From positions 4,091,001 through 4,155,000 of the forward strand of contig NC_091111.1 of assembly GCF_024713975.1 (NCBI RefSeq): DNA of 64,000 nucleotides. The letters are read 5' to 3'. A program made the translations under genes and the position numbers. Source of the stretch: Paralichthys olivaceus. Taxonomy: Eukaryota > Chordata > Actinopteri > Pleuronectiformes > Paralichthyidae. This document shows positions 23,874-38,600 of this stretch, one piece after another. Under the pieces are notes generated by a model that worked only from the letters and a program-made list of their open reading frames with translations, was not told the DNA's origin and searched no databases. Each line of letters starts with the position of its first letter. The first letter of the stretch is position 1.

Positions 23874-24024
23874 TCACTGAGCTCTCCTGATGACGGTGAT
23901 GACGGCTGCTGTCAGAACTACTGTCCCGGCTGCCCCGCCAATCAGAGCTCCCAGAATGCCGCTGTGTGTGTTCACTTCCTCACATCTTTTGCCGGTGTAG
24001 TAGGTGGTCTGGGTTGTTGCACAC
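23874..24024 (-). pseudogene. Orphan last exon of meprin (EGF end, TM helix, tail)
   Basis: This 151-base stretch matches the last exon of the complete meprin gene (44772-44922) almost exactly. It keeps the open frame, the acceptor (TTTTCAG before GTGTGC), the second half of the EGF-like module, the Gly/Ala-rich membrane helix, the tail ending RRAQ and the stop codon at 23874-23876. No other meprin exon lies next to it, because the duplicated unit ends inside the meprin intron just upstream. It is therefore a carried-along gene fragment. It could still serve as a distant alternative last exon for the meprin at 45 kb, roughly 21.6 kb downstream on the same strand, but nothing in the sequence shows that this happens. 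Confidence 0.85.
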
Positions 24025-24678
24025 CTGAAAAGCAGAAGGCACATACATCTGTTTTGACTGTTTAAAAAATAATACAACGTAAATGCAGGTTTCACATGAA
24101 TGCACATTCCAGGCTGGTGTTTGCTTTAGCCCACATGTACGAAGCAGTCTCAGCAGGCTAGCAAGAGCAAGTAGGTTGATTGATTCACGTGAGTTTCACA
24201 GGACAGTTTGGCAATTTATAAACATGCTCACTTGCTATTTTAAAGGTTGGATGAGAAGATCACTGTCACTAACATAGAGCAGGAGTGATGCACCTAGTTT
24301 AGATTTACTCTAGAGGAAAGATTCTGTAGATGTATGACAGTTTCAGCCTGTCAGATTCTTTCTTGGGTGTTGTGGTAAAGAGGTTGTCAATCTACCTAGA
24401 AAGGACAAAGATTATTGATACCTGAGTTTAGAAAACTGGAATACCAGCTTCTTTTGAATGCTTGGAATTTGATGTGGCATCCAAAGTTGTTTCCACTGAT
24501 TTCAGTCTTAGTTTTAAGTTTCAGCTGTGAATAAGCATCTTTCTCTTTGTTAAACGTCAAGACACATAATCATGAAGAATCCATACGAATATAACAATAT
24601 AACATTTCCAGGCTTGGGCTGAGAAATCCCTTAAAATTATACTTGTAATTTGTATTTGTTTTGTATTCATTTGTATTA

Positions 24679-24874
24679 TTTGGTTGACTGGAGATTTGTT
24701 GCTCGACAGAGAAGGAGCTGAAATAAATACTAAGAATTCCCTGCTGTTTGTGTCCACAGGTGAGGACCTGTAATAAAGTATACTTACAGTCTTGGGTTAC
24801 ACTTTATATTGGGAACACATATTAACCATTAACTAGTTGCTTATTAGCATGCATATTAGTCCTGACCTTAAAAT
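24679..24874. other. Spacer between the two duplicated units
   Basis: About 196 bases not shared with the other end of either unit. The second half (from GGTTACACTTTATATTGGG) looks like the start of a dispersed fish repeat. It ends with TTATTAGCATGCATATTAG, a string that also occurs at 46741-46760 within the meprin gene. No gene is seen here. Confidence 0.7.
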
Positions 24875-25237
24875 TGGCCTTGCAAAGTATGTCAAAGTTT
24901 CCCCTAAATGTGATATCTTAAGGTCAGCAGGAGAGAATATCTACAAATTTGGTTCAAACATTCACTTTGATTCAAAGATGAGGTGATTCGATTTTTTTGT
25001 GGTTGAAGGTCAAAATGTTGTGAATAGGATATATCAGGAATGCTCAAAGGGAATTTCATTACATCTGGCAAGAACAATCACTTGGACTGAAGGTTACCTG
25101 ATTAGAAATTGGTGGTCAAAGGTCAGTGTCACGGTGGCTTCACAAAGCATGTTTTTGCCCTCTTGAATGGGATATCTAAAGGCCCCCAAGAAGGAATTTG
25201 TTCTACATTTTGACCAATTGTCACTTGGACTCAAACA

Positions 25238-25609
25238 TTAAAGGTACAGTGTGTAGAATTTAGTGATATCTAGTGCTGAAGTTGCATGTTGCAGCTGAAC
25301 TCCCCTCACCTCACCCTCTCCTTCCAAACATGAAAAAGAACCTGTGGTAGCCTTTAATAATCATAAAAACTCAAAAGGTGTTTAGTTTGTCCAGTCTGGA
25401 CTAATGAAAAACATGGCGGCCTCCATAGAGAGGACCCCCTCCATGTAAATATAAAGTATTTAAATATAAAGGGCCTTTTCTGAGGAAAAGAAAACTCAAT
25501 TCATACAATTTAGATGAAATGAACTAGTGAAAACATCATGAAGATTATTCTACATTAAATTTCAGCCAATAGTTCCCTTTCACCTAAATCTTACACACTG
25601 GACCTTTAA
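25238..25609 (-). mobile_element. MITE, TTAA-bordered family, copy 4
   Basis: Duplicate of the copy at 4341-4721, carried by the segmental duplication. Confidence 0.8.
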
Positions 25610-27854
25610 GGGATTAGATATCAGTGGTCAACGGTCACATTGACCTTGTATGGATGGAAGTGAACAGAAAGAAAGATCTTTGGAGACAACAATTGCACTT
25701 GTGGCATACAACCACAGTGCTTTTTTTAATATTTAAAAATGAATTTGTACTAGAGCTTATGTGTAACTTACATAAATTATGTTTGTCAGTAAAGAAAAGT
25801 TATTTTTATACAATTAAACCCTTTTAAAACCCATCTAACCTTGTGTGTGCACATCGTTTTAGCATGTGATCATTGCAGTTTTGTAGTTTAGATGTCTGAG
25901 AATATATTAGTCAATTACTTTCTTCAAGAACTGCCTGAATTATTGAAGTCAATTGCAATGTTATACAAGTACTAAAGGTCATTGCAACCAAAGGTGTTAC
26001 TCTTTGGAACAACTGTGATGACAAAATGCAAACTTGTCCAACTTATATAAAATTGAATTTATTTTTGGAGAGGAAATAGCACAGTAAGACAGAATATGAT
26101 ATGTAAATACTTTATTTGCTTACATTTTGTTTATCTGCCCTGGCTGTGTCATCGTGTTTATGTTTACTGACTGAGACTGAGCTGTTCATGATGAAAGTGG
26201 GAATATTGTGGCTTTTCACAAAATGTTTGCACAAAATATGAAAAAAGGGGGTAGCACTCCATAAGTATGCACTTCTTCCTACTCTGTTTCGGACATGATT
26301 TATTTATTTTGAACATGTGTTGTTCATTTGTTTGCAGTGCCCCTTTTACTTACATATATTTGATGTTCAAAATGAACAAAAATCTAACCTCATCTATTAA
26401 GCCTGTGGAGGCATGTGCACAGCCTGATGATGTCATATTTCCCAACAGGGTAACAATGAAGAGCAACAATAAGACATTGAAATCATGACTGTGGTCGGAA
26501 TGCAACTATTATTTATTATTTTAAGTATAAGCCTGTCACAGTCAGTCTTAAAATGTAACTTCTTAATGGGGGCTGTCGTTTCCATTTAAATGTAGGAGTT
26601 TCCTATTTAAAAATGAAAGCCATTACTGTTCTATTAGATGGTTTACAGTGGCAATAAACTAATAAAGCACATACGGACACAACTGACTGTCGCAGAGGCC
26701 AAACTCTTCAAGGATCATTACATCATGGCAGGAGCCAGCTGATGATCAGAGTTTCTAGATTAAACTGAGACATTTAAATGAGCAGAGAAATCATGAGAGA
26801 TTTTGCACAGTTTTGAGCTCAGAGAATATTTCCTTTTACATATCATTGTACTTAAGTTGCTGCAACAACCACAGACAAATCCTTTGCTAAACTAAAAATA
26901 GCAACGCCACAATTAAAATGACACTGTTCCAATTAAAAGCATATACAGACATATACACAGGATATACACATAACAAACACATCAAGCACTGTGACACACA
27001 TCATGGCTTGAAAATAACACACAATGCACAGCCCGCACAGGGACGGCACCTGAAAAAACAAATCATGCTTGCACTATTTGTAAATATGCTTTATTCTATT
27101 TTCTGTATGAAGCTATTTGCTGCTATTTTTCATTGTTATATTTCTTTATATTTTTACACTAGACTGGTGAGAGAAGCCTCATACAATTTCATTTTACCTG
27201 AGTATAATGACAACATACATATTTGAATTTGCATCTCTGTAAAATATAACTTTACATGAAATCTAGTACCTCTAAATTGTATCCAAGTACAGTACATGTA
27301 TTTAGTTACTTTACACCACTGATCATAAAGTACATTAAGACTCACTCCCTTTCACATTTTATGTTGCAACCTTATGCTTAAACTATTCAAATTAATTTCA
27401 CCCCATAATGGCAAGATGAAAAACAAATATTAGCAAAATGTTTCAAAAGGAAAAACATTGCATTAGCAGGTCTGGCATTATATTTTGACATTTTCCAGTG
27501 ATTCTGTAATGGCTGCACATCATAAAAATGAGGCTGAGTAAATTGGACTGGCTACAAGTGACAGGCATCTGCTGTCTGACGGCCTGAAGGAGAGCACACA
27601 ATTTGATTAGACAAATATCCATGGAAAGTTAAAGGGCTCTGTGCCTGTGCTAACCACTCTAGCTCACATGGAGACATGTCATCAATGCAAATGTTCGTTG
27701 AACACAAAGCCTGTATGTCATTGTTTCCTATAAGATAGCCCCACCCCAACACATACACATGCACACACACTGTCCAGTGAAACCCAGTCTCTCTGACCTA
27801 TGTGCCCACTTACCTTCACTCTAATACTGGTGTGCGCCTATGTGCCATGAAGCA

Positions 27855-27919
27855 CAGTCGGATTTTTCGTTCTTCGCTAATTCCTGCAAAGATGTGTTAA
27901 TCATCTGTGTACAGCCAAG
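27855..27919 (+). other. Candidate 5' non-coding exon of ADGRF copy B
   Basis: Counterpart of the candidate exon in copy A, with the same CAGCCAAG before GTAAGAG. It lies about 1.7 kb before the acceptor of the ATG exon. The 5' limit is a guess. Confidence 0.3.
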
Positions 27920-29612
27920 GTAAGAGCTCTTCATCTCTGTGTTTTCATCTCTGTGACATATGCGATTATTATTTGAACTAGAGGGAATTAAGATACTAAT
28001 GCAACACCATGAAACATGATTTTTTTAAACTTTTGTAACAACCACCCCACTAATTCCTGTCATCCTCATTGTTAGGATGTTATGGAGGTTATGTTTTCCC
28101 CTGTCCATTTGTTTGTTTGTGAGAAATATATTGTATTTCCACGAGACAAGGATGTGGTATGGGTCAAGGAAGAAGCCATTTGGTGTAGCTTCGCATCAGG
28201 GGGCAGATTGAAATTACAATAATTCATTTAGGGACCTGAGTGAGTGAAATTTGGTGCAGCTTGATTGAATTAAAGGGGACTGTCGGGCCTTGGTGGGTCT
28301 AAGGGTCATTCTAGTTACTGCATGTAAAACCCTCACCCTTGTGGTCAAACAACAGAGAACGAAGTGATCAGATTAATGTAGCCTGCATGGATACTTCTCC
28401 CCTCAAAGAATAAGTGGCCGTCTGTGCAGATTTAGAGGAAGCAATTATGCGATTCATGTGAAATGGAGAACTGGTTCTGAAGAATGTTTTGCTCGGTCTG
28501 TGAAAATCTTTTGATCCTGGAAATAGAAAACTGAGGTAATGTGTAATTCAATGAAATACAGTAAAATGAGTAAATCAGAGCAGAGATGAACATAACTTTT
28601 GATCTTAAAACTTTACTTATATGAAGTATGTAAAGTTTATAATGTCGTCATCTTGTAATTCAAACAAAATAACAGTGTATAAAGAACACACCAACACCTC
28701 TAACTGTGAACAATAATGGTCAAGCTTTACATATAATTCAAATATCATATAATTACATTGTATTATTATAATTTAATTAGAATTATTATTATTTTTTTAA
28801 ATGGTATGGTACTATGTAACATATAATTTAAATATAGATTATTATTATTATGTGTAATATTTCCCCACAATAATTTAAGGGACCTGGCATGACCCTGTAT
28901 GTATTTGTTTACATACAAGCAGCCAAGTGTACATAAATATGTACATGTACATTTGTCAGACAAGGTTGAACACTTCATTGATCCGCTCGTCTGTGGTTCC
29001 TCCTCCGCTGCCTCACTTGGGTGAAACGTTAACAGGGAAGCCTGCAGATTTGTTGCCATTGAAAAGTAGGGCAGTTGCATGGTGTAAAGACAACCAGCCT
29101 AACTTTGTTCATTACTTTGCCATGCAAACACAAAACACTTCAAGGCGCCACTTCTCCACTTTTCATTGGAAAACTACATAACATTACTGACTGACTTCAC
29201 TGATAGGGAAAGTTGTCCATTGTTCAATAACCACAACATAACATTGGCTAAAATAACTCCATGAAAATGAGGTTGGCAAGGACTCTACCACATTAGCAGG
29301 CCCTGAACAGTATGCCACCAGTGAACAGGAGTGAACAGTACGAAGTGAAAACCACCAGCTCCTTGTTTGTGTTCACTGCTCAAATGCAAAACAATGCAAA
29401 TAAGTTTGACTCGTTATTACATCATATGAGCTCTCAGCAGTTTGTAAGGAAACACAGACAGCTGCTGATAAGAGCATCAAGAAAGCCTGACTCAAAGATT
29501 GCATCCTTTGAAGGATGCAGCCTCTGAATTGGGATACATCTTATGTGTTTGTGTATTTGTGAGGGTATGCATTGTCATTCTCATCTGACATGTTTTTCCC
29601 CAGGAAAAGATA

Positions 29613-32600
29613 ATGTTTTCCAGAGTGTGTCTGTTTCTGATTGGAGCTGTGTACATCTACTATCAGGTAAATATGCTTCTCAGTCTGGGTTTTATACTTT
29701 AAGACAGAAATGTAACCAAGTGAATGTTTTTAATATACCCACTGTTATTATATCTTTATGCTCTATTATAAAATTTTTGTTCAATCAATTGATTCTTGCA
29801 TGTATAATAACATTAATTCACTGAATATTAAAAAGAAAAAAAAGAAAACCTGGTATTTGCTGTAGAGCCTCTGTAGCCATTTTTCCTCTGCAGGCGTATA
29901 AACATGTATACATTTTAATCTGACATAAGACTGAATCATGACAGCAAGTACAAGTCTGTTATTTGCCTGTTTGTGTCGTTGCAGGTCAATGCAGCAGGTG
30001 AGTCATTTGGCAACATTGACCTACATTCAATAACATATAAACTAATCACTTAATAATTATATTACAATAAATATGACAATTTGCAGCATTTCCCACAGAA
30101 TTAATTCAGTCTAAGGCGGAAACAGTTGTGCAAGTGCATGAAGGTCACCCTTATGCACAACATTTTTTTAGGCCGTTTTCAGACATTTGGCGACAGAGTT
30201 TACCAGTAGTCTGCCTTTCACACACCCAAGGGAGGCTTTCTGCATAGACGCATCAAATCCGTCCCGTCTCTGTAAATGATGGCCCCTGAATAGAAAGATC
30301 CTAGCTCCCCCACTGAGAAAACTGGCAAACTTTGACTCTGTAATAATAAAGCAACCTCTACTTTTATTTAACCTCCTCTGTCATCCATAACAGTGCATCG
30401 GTTTGCAGGCAGTTTAAAGTTAAATAAACTTCTGTCACAGTCATCCCGAGCTAAGTTAGAAAGCTCTTATGTACATACAAAAGTGCTAATGTCTGTTTTT
30501 AAAAGGCAGTTGTGCTTTTGTTGTTGCATCAGTACTCATTTTTCTGTTTGTAGGAGAAGTCTTCATTGGTGACCTGGTAGTGAAGAGTAACTTCACACTG
30601 CCACAGCAGCAGCTCTCACTTTCGAACGTTGATGTCCATGCGAACATAAGCAATCTCACAACGGTGACGATCGTACAAACCAAGCTGTTCTCAGGTATCT
30701 TGCAGGAGCACTTTCTTCTTTCTCTGGTCATTTCACACTTTGAAGGGGGAAATACAGGAAGTTCAATAAAGATGCTACAATTTGTTTGATTTATTTCACA
30801 TCCATACAAACTGGTTTCATGAAATATATTTGAATTAATTAAGATTTCTTAGATGTAGCATCACTAAACCTAACACTGGCAAATAACAGGTGTCCCTCAT
30901 CTAGTTAACACTCGCTCTAGCTCTGTGTTGACCAACCTATTATGAGTTAATGCATGTGAAAATATCAGACAGGAAAATAAAGGAAAATAAGCTTTAAAGT
31001 ATTGCAGTCAGGAAATCTAAATTTATAAACGATTAAAAACAATTATGACATTTTGCACTTTATTTTTGATAAATCAGCAATAGCTAGCAAATTCCTAAAA
31101 TACATTAATAAAATTCATGTCCCCTCAAAATTACAATGATTTGCAACTAATATACAACAGCATGAACCTTTTAGTGGGAATGTAATGTCACCTGAATTCT
31201 TTTTTCATTAACATAATCTTTATGGCATTAGCAAGTCACCACAAATGTTACAGATACAGAATGCTCTAATGTTTACTTGGTTAGGTTTGGAGAAAATCTA
31301 ACCACAGATGGGACTTATGATGCAAACCCAGACTGTCAAAGTCTTTTATTGTGTGTCTGAATACATCTATGGGAAATACAATCTTTGCCATCACTGCATA
31401 ATTATTGTTCAATTTAATTTGTTGAAGACCAGGTCAATGATGAAAACTAACTTTGTTCCCAAAGTTGGCTACATCCTTTTATTTAGACAAAGGACACTTC
31501 TTTATTAAAAATACTGTTTTGTATAAAATTATCACCATATGTATATTTTTTTAAATTCTGAATCCAACATAATGAGGAGAACATCTGCCTAATATTTTTC
31601 TTGATCAGCTGATTTTCATTTATTAAATCCAACCATACCTACAGTCACAGTAACCTGGCATAATTCATATTTTGGTTATTACATTTAATGTTGCAAAAAA
31701 TACTTACGATTTCAAGCCAAGTTGAGGGTTTAAAAAATCTGACGATTGTGCTCCACTTTCTAGAATGCATTTCGACTGGTGCCGATTCCAGTTGCAATTG
31801 CTCTGGTGGGTACAGTTGGAGCAACAACGTGTGCTACGGCTTCGGATGTTGCAACAATACAGCATGCACACAAAATGTGTCCCATATCACACCACTCTGC
31901 ATTCCCAAAGTCCAAGGTACCAATCATGATATGTGACCTCATATTTGTAGTATTTTTACTACTACTATACTGTATACATTACTGTAGAGAGCAGAAACAA
32001 ACCAATGATAATATTTTCAATCTACAGTTTACCTCAATGGATCTGTTACACTGAATGTGCCCTGGGATAATACAAAAATTGCAGAGGTAAATTTTGCTCA
32101 TGTGACAGATTTATAATACCAGAGGATGTTTGTCTCTAAAAACCACAAGTCAGATATACATGATTTAACACTCTTTCTTTTCAAAGCTGGAAACTGCCTT
32201 CAGATCTAAAGTGAATGGTGTTGAGTCCCTGAAGATAACTGACCACAGGTATTGCGCCTTGCTCTGAAAATATTTTTTAATGAAACACAAAACAACTTCC
32301 ATATCATTACCCAAATGGACACTTTGGTATGTCATTAACCAATATCTTTATGAATTATTTCCAAATCCTAAAGCCAAAGCAACCGTACTGACTTCGAGGC
32401 AGTCATCAGCGTCAAACTAAATACCTCTGTTCTTCAAAACTTGGTGACTGAGCTGGAAGGGCGTCTCTCGGCTAAAGTTTGGATCCACACTGTAGGTCAG
32501 TGAAAAAGCAATACAGTTTATTGTCATTCATTAAGATCACAATGTTGTAGATGATGCCTTTGCATTTTAGCTGTTACCTATAGACTACTGTCTATATTTT

Positions 32601-35600
32601 GCTCGATGAGAAAATAGAATATATGTATAATGTGGCATTCATGCATCAGGAGTAATCCTACCTTTTTTACTTTATTTCTAAAAACCCAGTTAGTGAATCT
32701 GGTGTTTTATTGATAACTTGTTCTCTCTAATTTTCTCTTTGCTAAATTTCCTGATGTTCTTACAACCAAAATATCTGTTTTCGCTGTAAACTACGGTGAA
32801 CAACAATTTCATGTATAGAATAATGAACCGCCTGGGTTGCACTAGGTGCATGGTCAGTGCATGCCTGCTGCATCGCGGATCTGCTGCGTCATGTGCACGT
32901 CTGTTTGCTGCCTGCCTGCTGCAGGGCTGCTGCATTAGGTGTCTGGTATGACTTTTGTATTTCCTTGTAATAAAAGTAGCCTAGAATAAAGTCAAGACGT
33001 TGCACACGCACCGCTCCAGCATCGACTGTGGCCTGGGCGTTAGCACATTTCTGTGCACTCAATAACTTATGTTACTCAGAAAAAGCAGGTTACACAGCTA
33101 ATCTGAGAACATTAACATTAACAAAACCTGGTGCCTGTAAATCTGCATATTAATGCAGGAGGTCAGTATTGGATTCCTCCCTAACCCCTCACCTTATGAC
33201 AGAAGAATGACTGGGTTTGTTAATTGTATTGTCAATTAAAAGACACATTTCGTGCAAATTTGTTCATGTTTATACTGTGGGAGCAACAAAAAAGGTCAAA
33301 GCTTTCAATCATTCACTCATGCATGTGAGTTTGTAATGGTGATTTAATGGTGTCATGGTATGTTGCTCTGGATAAGAGACAGATGAATGAAGGTTCTCAC
33401 AAACCAGTGGACATCTCTGGAGAATTTCCTAAAATTGAATTTCCTACAATTCTCCAGAGGGGCTGTATCGCAAAATGCAAATGTCCGTGTGAGAGGCTCC
33501 AGACATTCGCTGGAGTTTCTCCTCCTAGAACACTACAAAACCTCAAGTTAATGTCTGAATGAGCCGATGTGAAAACAAAGCAGGAGATCCTCCGCAGGAT
33601 TCACCGTGATACGCAAATATGAAGAACAGCAAAGAATACATGTCAGGATGAAAAAGTGGTGTCATACATGTAGAAGATACAGAGGAAAAGCTTTTGTTGA
33701 TGACGGACAACGTTATTTATATATTATTACTTGCTTCTGCCTACTGCACCAGCCCTGACCTGAACACTGCTTTGAACACACCTGAGCAGAGAATCTCCTG
33801 CTGTGTTGTTCATGTGTGAAAGGAAAACTCTGGAGAAAGTCTGGAGCCCATTGTGCGGACATTCTCTGGAGTGTATGTCTGAAATCCATTGTATTGCTTT
33901 GTATTCATGTTGCCTTCTTCAGGAATGGTCACCATCACATCTCCAGAGGATAGTGTGCGCCAAGATTCGAACGCAACACTGAATTGCACAATTGAGGAGG
34001 CACCAACCAGCTCTGCCTGGCACTTGATCAGGAATCACTCGCGCTTTGAGCTCAGCAATGGTAGTGTGGTGACACTGTCAAAATGTAAAACAGTGGGAGG
34101 CAAGTCCTGTTTTGAGGTTTTCCTCCAGAGAGTGACTGGCGCCTGGTCAGGCAAGTACAAACATTTCACACTGACATATTTTCTAAGTTGACACTTGATT
34201 GAATTAATGCTCTTCTGCAGCAACAACTTGCCTGACATGAGTGTTTTCCAGTGAACATGAAGTTTTGAAGTTCTGATTGACAATGTTGGTTTTGTAATGT
34301 GATTGGTGCAATGTCTGTGTGAACAATGGCATTGTACTGAGAAAAAGACTAGCAATATGTTTGGAAAGCTTCCCTGATATACAATTAGTCCAAAGAGAGT
34401 GCTCAGTGCTTCTGCCATTTTTCCTCTGTTAAAGGAGTACTGAAGTAGTCTTTCCTCAATCTAGTTGAGGCCCAGTTGGCATATGGATGTGGGCCACTTC
34501 AGGCAGTGACGCAGCACAAAATGGTTGTGAGCCTAAAGTGGTGGTCTATCCCAAAACAAATGTGGGCCTTTTTTTGCAAACATGTGGTTCTCTAGGGAGA
34601 GTATAATCTGGATGTGAGCCCAAAGTGGCACATGTGGTAAATGTTTAATATGGCCACAATATCACAAAAAAAATTCAGGCCACCTATTGGACCTTTGGTT
34701 GAACGAATTATATTGCTATGGCTTACTTGTGGCCCAGATCCTGCAAACAGGAGAGGAACGCCCAAGTGCCATCATTCCTTGCTCTATGTGAACCACATGA
34801 CAATGTTCGATGTGGACCAAAACAATTTTGCTATGTGGGGGGTTAATGGCAGAGGATATTATACCTTGCTAAGCCTTATGAGGCAAGTTGTGATTCGTGA
34901 CTTTGGGCTATGCAAATAAAGTGTGATTGACTGATTGATAGATTTATTCATTCATTCATTGAAAGCCTCACTTCCTCTTGTTTGTGTGAATAAATGAGAG
35001 GACATAAACATAAATGTCTCCTGCACTTGGAAGCAATCAAAATGCTTCATGATTCAGTTTGAGCTCATAATCCATGTCACATTCTGTTTTCAGCCATAGA
35101 ATGTAATTTACTGATGTGTATCCCACAGGCACATATGAGTGTGGATTGACTATTGGGGCAGTCACACACACAGCCAAGGCACAGTTGAGTGTGGCTCTCC
35201 TGCCTGAAGTGATCACCATGAAAATTGATCCACCCGTAGTAGACTGTGCAGTGAACTCTAGCGTTAAAGTCACTGCCACCATCCAAACTAGCACAGAGAG
35301 CTTCACTGTTTCGTGGATGCATACAGGAATGGCGCTAATCCAAAAAAAAACCACAAGTAAGACAAACCTACAATATATTTCCCTCTGTGAGCTGCAGCAC
35401 CAAAATACATGATGATATTAACACAGACTTAAATTCACTTACAGTTAAACGCATGCAAAATCCAGAACCACAAATGGAGCCCTTAAACTAACATTTGTTT
35501 TTCGTTGCAGCTTCTGAAGATAACCTGGTCTATTCTGTCAAGTTAAACGTCTCATGCCAGAAAACGACTGAAGCACAATCTGTTTCTGTCACTTTTAAAA

Positions 35601-38600
35601 ACTCAAAAGGACAAAATAAAACAGAACGAGTGGATATCCCAGTCATTTATAGTACGATTATTAAACCTTTACTAGATTTCACCTCATCCAGTTTCTAATT
35701 GTCTTTAGTGTAATTTATTTATTAGATTCAATTATTATACTTATTTGATAATTATTTCCTTGAACCATCTAATGATGTGCTCCATTTTTTTCTAGAGGGT
35801 TCAAAGGTTTGCGATAAGGAGGAAGAAAAGGATGTGCTTTGGCCAAAAACCCCAGATGGAAGTACAGTGATTAATCAGACATGTGGAGAAGGCAAGGTTG
35901 GTAACAAGTCTCGTACTTGTAAGGGCAACACCTGGAAGTCTGTGATCTCCAACTGCATCAGCCAAGAGTTGAAGAATGTTGAACATGAAGCAGAGGTAAG
36001 GGCAGCTTTATGGCTCACGTAGCACTCAGAAAAGTAAGATCCTGTCTTTTTTTTTTGCAGTTATTATAAGTTTTATAAAGTTATACATGCCAGGAACCAA
36101 TCACTGCTAAGAATGCACACAAGAGGACCTATAAGTTTCTACTTACTGCCTTAATATACATTTATGAGTCTATTGTTCAGCACCTTGTATTACAACTTTG
36201 TATTAAAGGCTATGTTTATATACTGTATATCAAAACTAGGCGAAAAGCAGATCCTTCCATTAGCCACCATTCTAAACATCTAGCTCAAAAATGTTAATAA
36301 CAAAGGCCATGCTACTCTTTGTCAGCAAGATTTATTGTCAACATAAGCAGCCCGTGTTTCTGTGACAACTTCACAGGTAACATCATAATATGTATAGATC
36401 TTAGTGGTGTCTAGCCAGCTAATGACTGAACCCTTCATTGTTTTGATGGTAATAGCATGGCCTGACTCTGATATCTAGAGTTTTCCATACTAAAATTCAG
36501 GTAGTATATTTGCAATCAGGGAAGAGAAAGAGAAAAGTTACCAACTTGCCTAACTTCTTAGTCAATGTGCAAATTGGCAATGAAAGAAGCAATGTTGGTT
36601 TAACCATGTGCTGGATTATCTTGTAGGATTCTTGGAATAACTAAGAACCTGTAGCAAGTCAAGTTGCCTTGACTATGCCTTTCTGCAGCAAAATGTTTGT
36701 ACTCAAATGTCATACACTATTTCAGGACTCAAATGTGTTCTTTCTGGTAAAACATTTAAAATGATTTAAAGAGATAAAATGATCCACTATCACCAACAAA
36801 ATCATTAATTTATGCAAAGGTCCTGTTTGCCACACTGAAAATACAATTTGAACTATTTTAATATTATAATATTATCGTGTCCTTTTTTTCTATTTTTTAT
36901 TTTGTATACCAATTTTGCTCTTTAAATGGAAAAAAAAGTTTGAATCTCAAATCTATCTTAAAACCACTCACAGAAATGATGGAATAATACAATTCACAGC
37001 TGTTTAGACTCCATTTTCATTAGGTTAAGGTGATGTAATTTGTGTTCTTTTGTAGACTAACATTAAGATATTTTGTTTCTAGATGTTCGAGAAGGGACTA
37101 GGGGCTACACCAGAAGCGGCCTTGAATATCTTTGAAAGATTTAAGAACACTACAGATTATACTAATTTCGATGACAACTTTGCTGAAGTCCGTGCTTCCG
37201 TCAACGTACTAAATTTGATGGCCAAAGCATCAGAAAATACCACCTTGATGGAACCTGTCCTTTCTGTAAGTCCCAGGTGGTTGTTACTACTTTTACTATA
37301 ATTGATGTCGAGTACTGAGCTCCGAAAACTTCTCAACACAAAGGTCTGGGATCTTTGCTGTTTCCAAAAGTATTAATCATTTCGTTTAGCCTTCCTGAGC
37401 AGATAGAGTTGGTCAGTTGTCATGGTGATAGTTGTTTTAACCTCAGTACAAAATTCATGTGATAATAAATGGGGGTGAAAGAAGGTTCACAGTTCAAATC
37501 CCAGCTTGAAATGATATATATAAATAGATGAATAATTAAAATAAAAAAGTCAATAGTTTTTATATATTGATTATTGACGTTCTCCACATGAATGCACTTA
37601 GGCTTGTGTGGTGAAAAACTCTGATTACAGCCTTTACAGTTTCCAGGTGGCTCCACTGGTCAACAAGAGACTCTGCTACTCTGCTCTTTTCTAATCACTC
37701 ACACAAAAGAATTATCTTGATAAAAACCTGCTAATTCATCTTTATGAGGTGTCGCTTCTTCTGCAACAATGAAGTTAAATCAATGATAAAACTCCCTCAA
37801 TGATATCAGATCATGAATCATGATAAATGTGTGTCTCATAAACTCCAGGGTGAATCAAACAAACACAAAGTAAACCTCAGTGCTGTTCATGTTCTGATAA
37901 TTCCTGGTTAGTTTTTGCATTAATTGTTAACATGTAAAGTGAGCATAGATCAGTGGTGGAGTGACGAGGGAGGACATGCGGCACGGTACAAGGATGCTGG
38001 ACCCATAATTTTAGGAGTGACAGACCTCTGCTGCAAAATTAAATTAGCAGTAACCCTGCCTACCTAATAGTGAACTTAGTAGGGACTGCATGACTTCAGA
38101 TTTTTTAAAGTCGACTCTAATGTGATGAAAGTCAAGTCGACGTCGACTAGTCACTGATGACGTCATTCATATTTTTCCGTCATAAACGAAATCACAGAAG
38201 GAGGGAATGTTTTGCAACAATCTGTATTCATTGACAATAGCATCATGCATAGAAATCAAAAATCACACATAATATCAGGAATATCAACAAAAAGCTGTAA
38301 ATCAGCTTTAACATTAATTTAGCATAGGCCTACACCTTAGGCTATACTTCTCTCACATCAGTGCAAAAAAAATACTGTAAGCAAGGGAGGAAAACAACGC
38401 AGGCATGGACCTGCAAACCTATTCACCACTATCAAAGTCCTGCTCAGACACAGCTCCTGTTTTTTGATCCTGGTTTGCGTGTAAAAACACAAGGGCATCG
38501 ACGTGGGCAGGATGAAGGCTCACCCGCTGTCGCGTGATGGCATTTCCAGCCAGAGAAAAAATCCTCTCGCTCGGCGTGCTGGTGGCTGGAACAGCCAGGT

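Larger units (their letters stand above)
3978..24678. repeat. Tandem segmental duplication, copy A
   Basis: About 20.7 kb that aligns from end to end with 24875-45576, at an offset of about 20,897. It carries one whole ADGRF gene and the orphan meprin exon. Similarity is about 98-99% by eye outside indels. Copy-specific material includes a gypsy fragment (9581-9727), a solo LTR (11804-12122), a TIR element's left half (17037-17866) and A-rich repeat at 18459-18870. Confidence 0.92.
24025..29612. other. Intergenic region upstream of ADGRF copy B
   Basis: Apart from the duplication spacer, the minisatellite piece and a MITE, this is the duplicate of the region before copy A. The stretch at 27220-27560 is extra in this copy. 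No coding exon is supported. Confidence 0.65.

Noticed and set aside
33400..33460. Short hairpin with CTCTGGAGAAT arms, only in copy B
   Set aside because: An 11-base arm pair inside an intron with no further support; too small to interpret.
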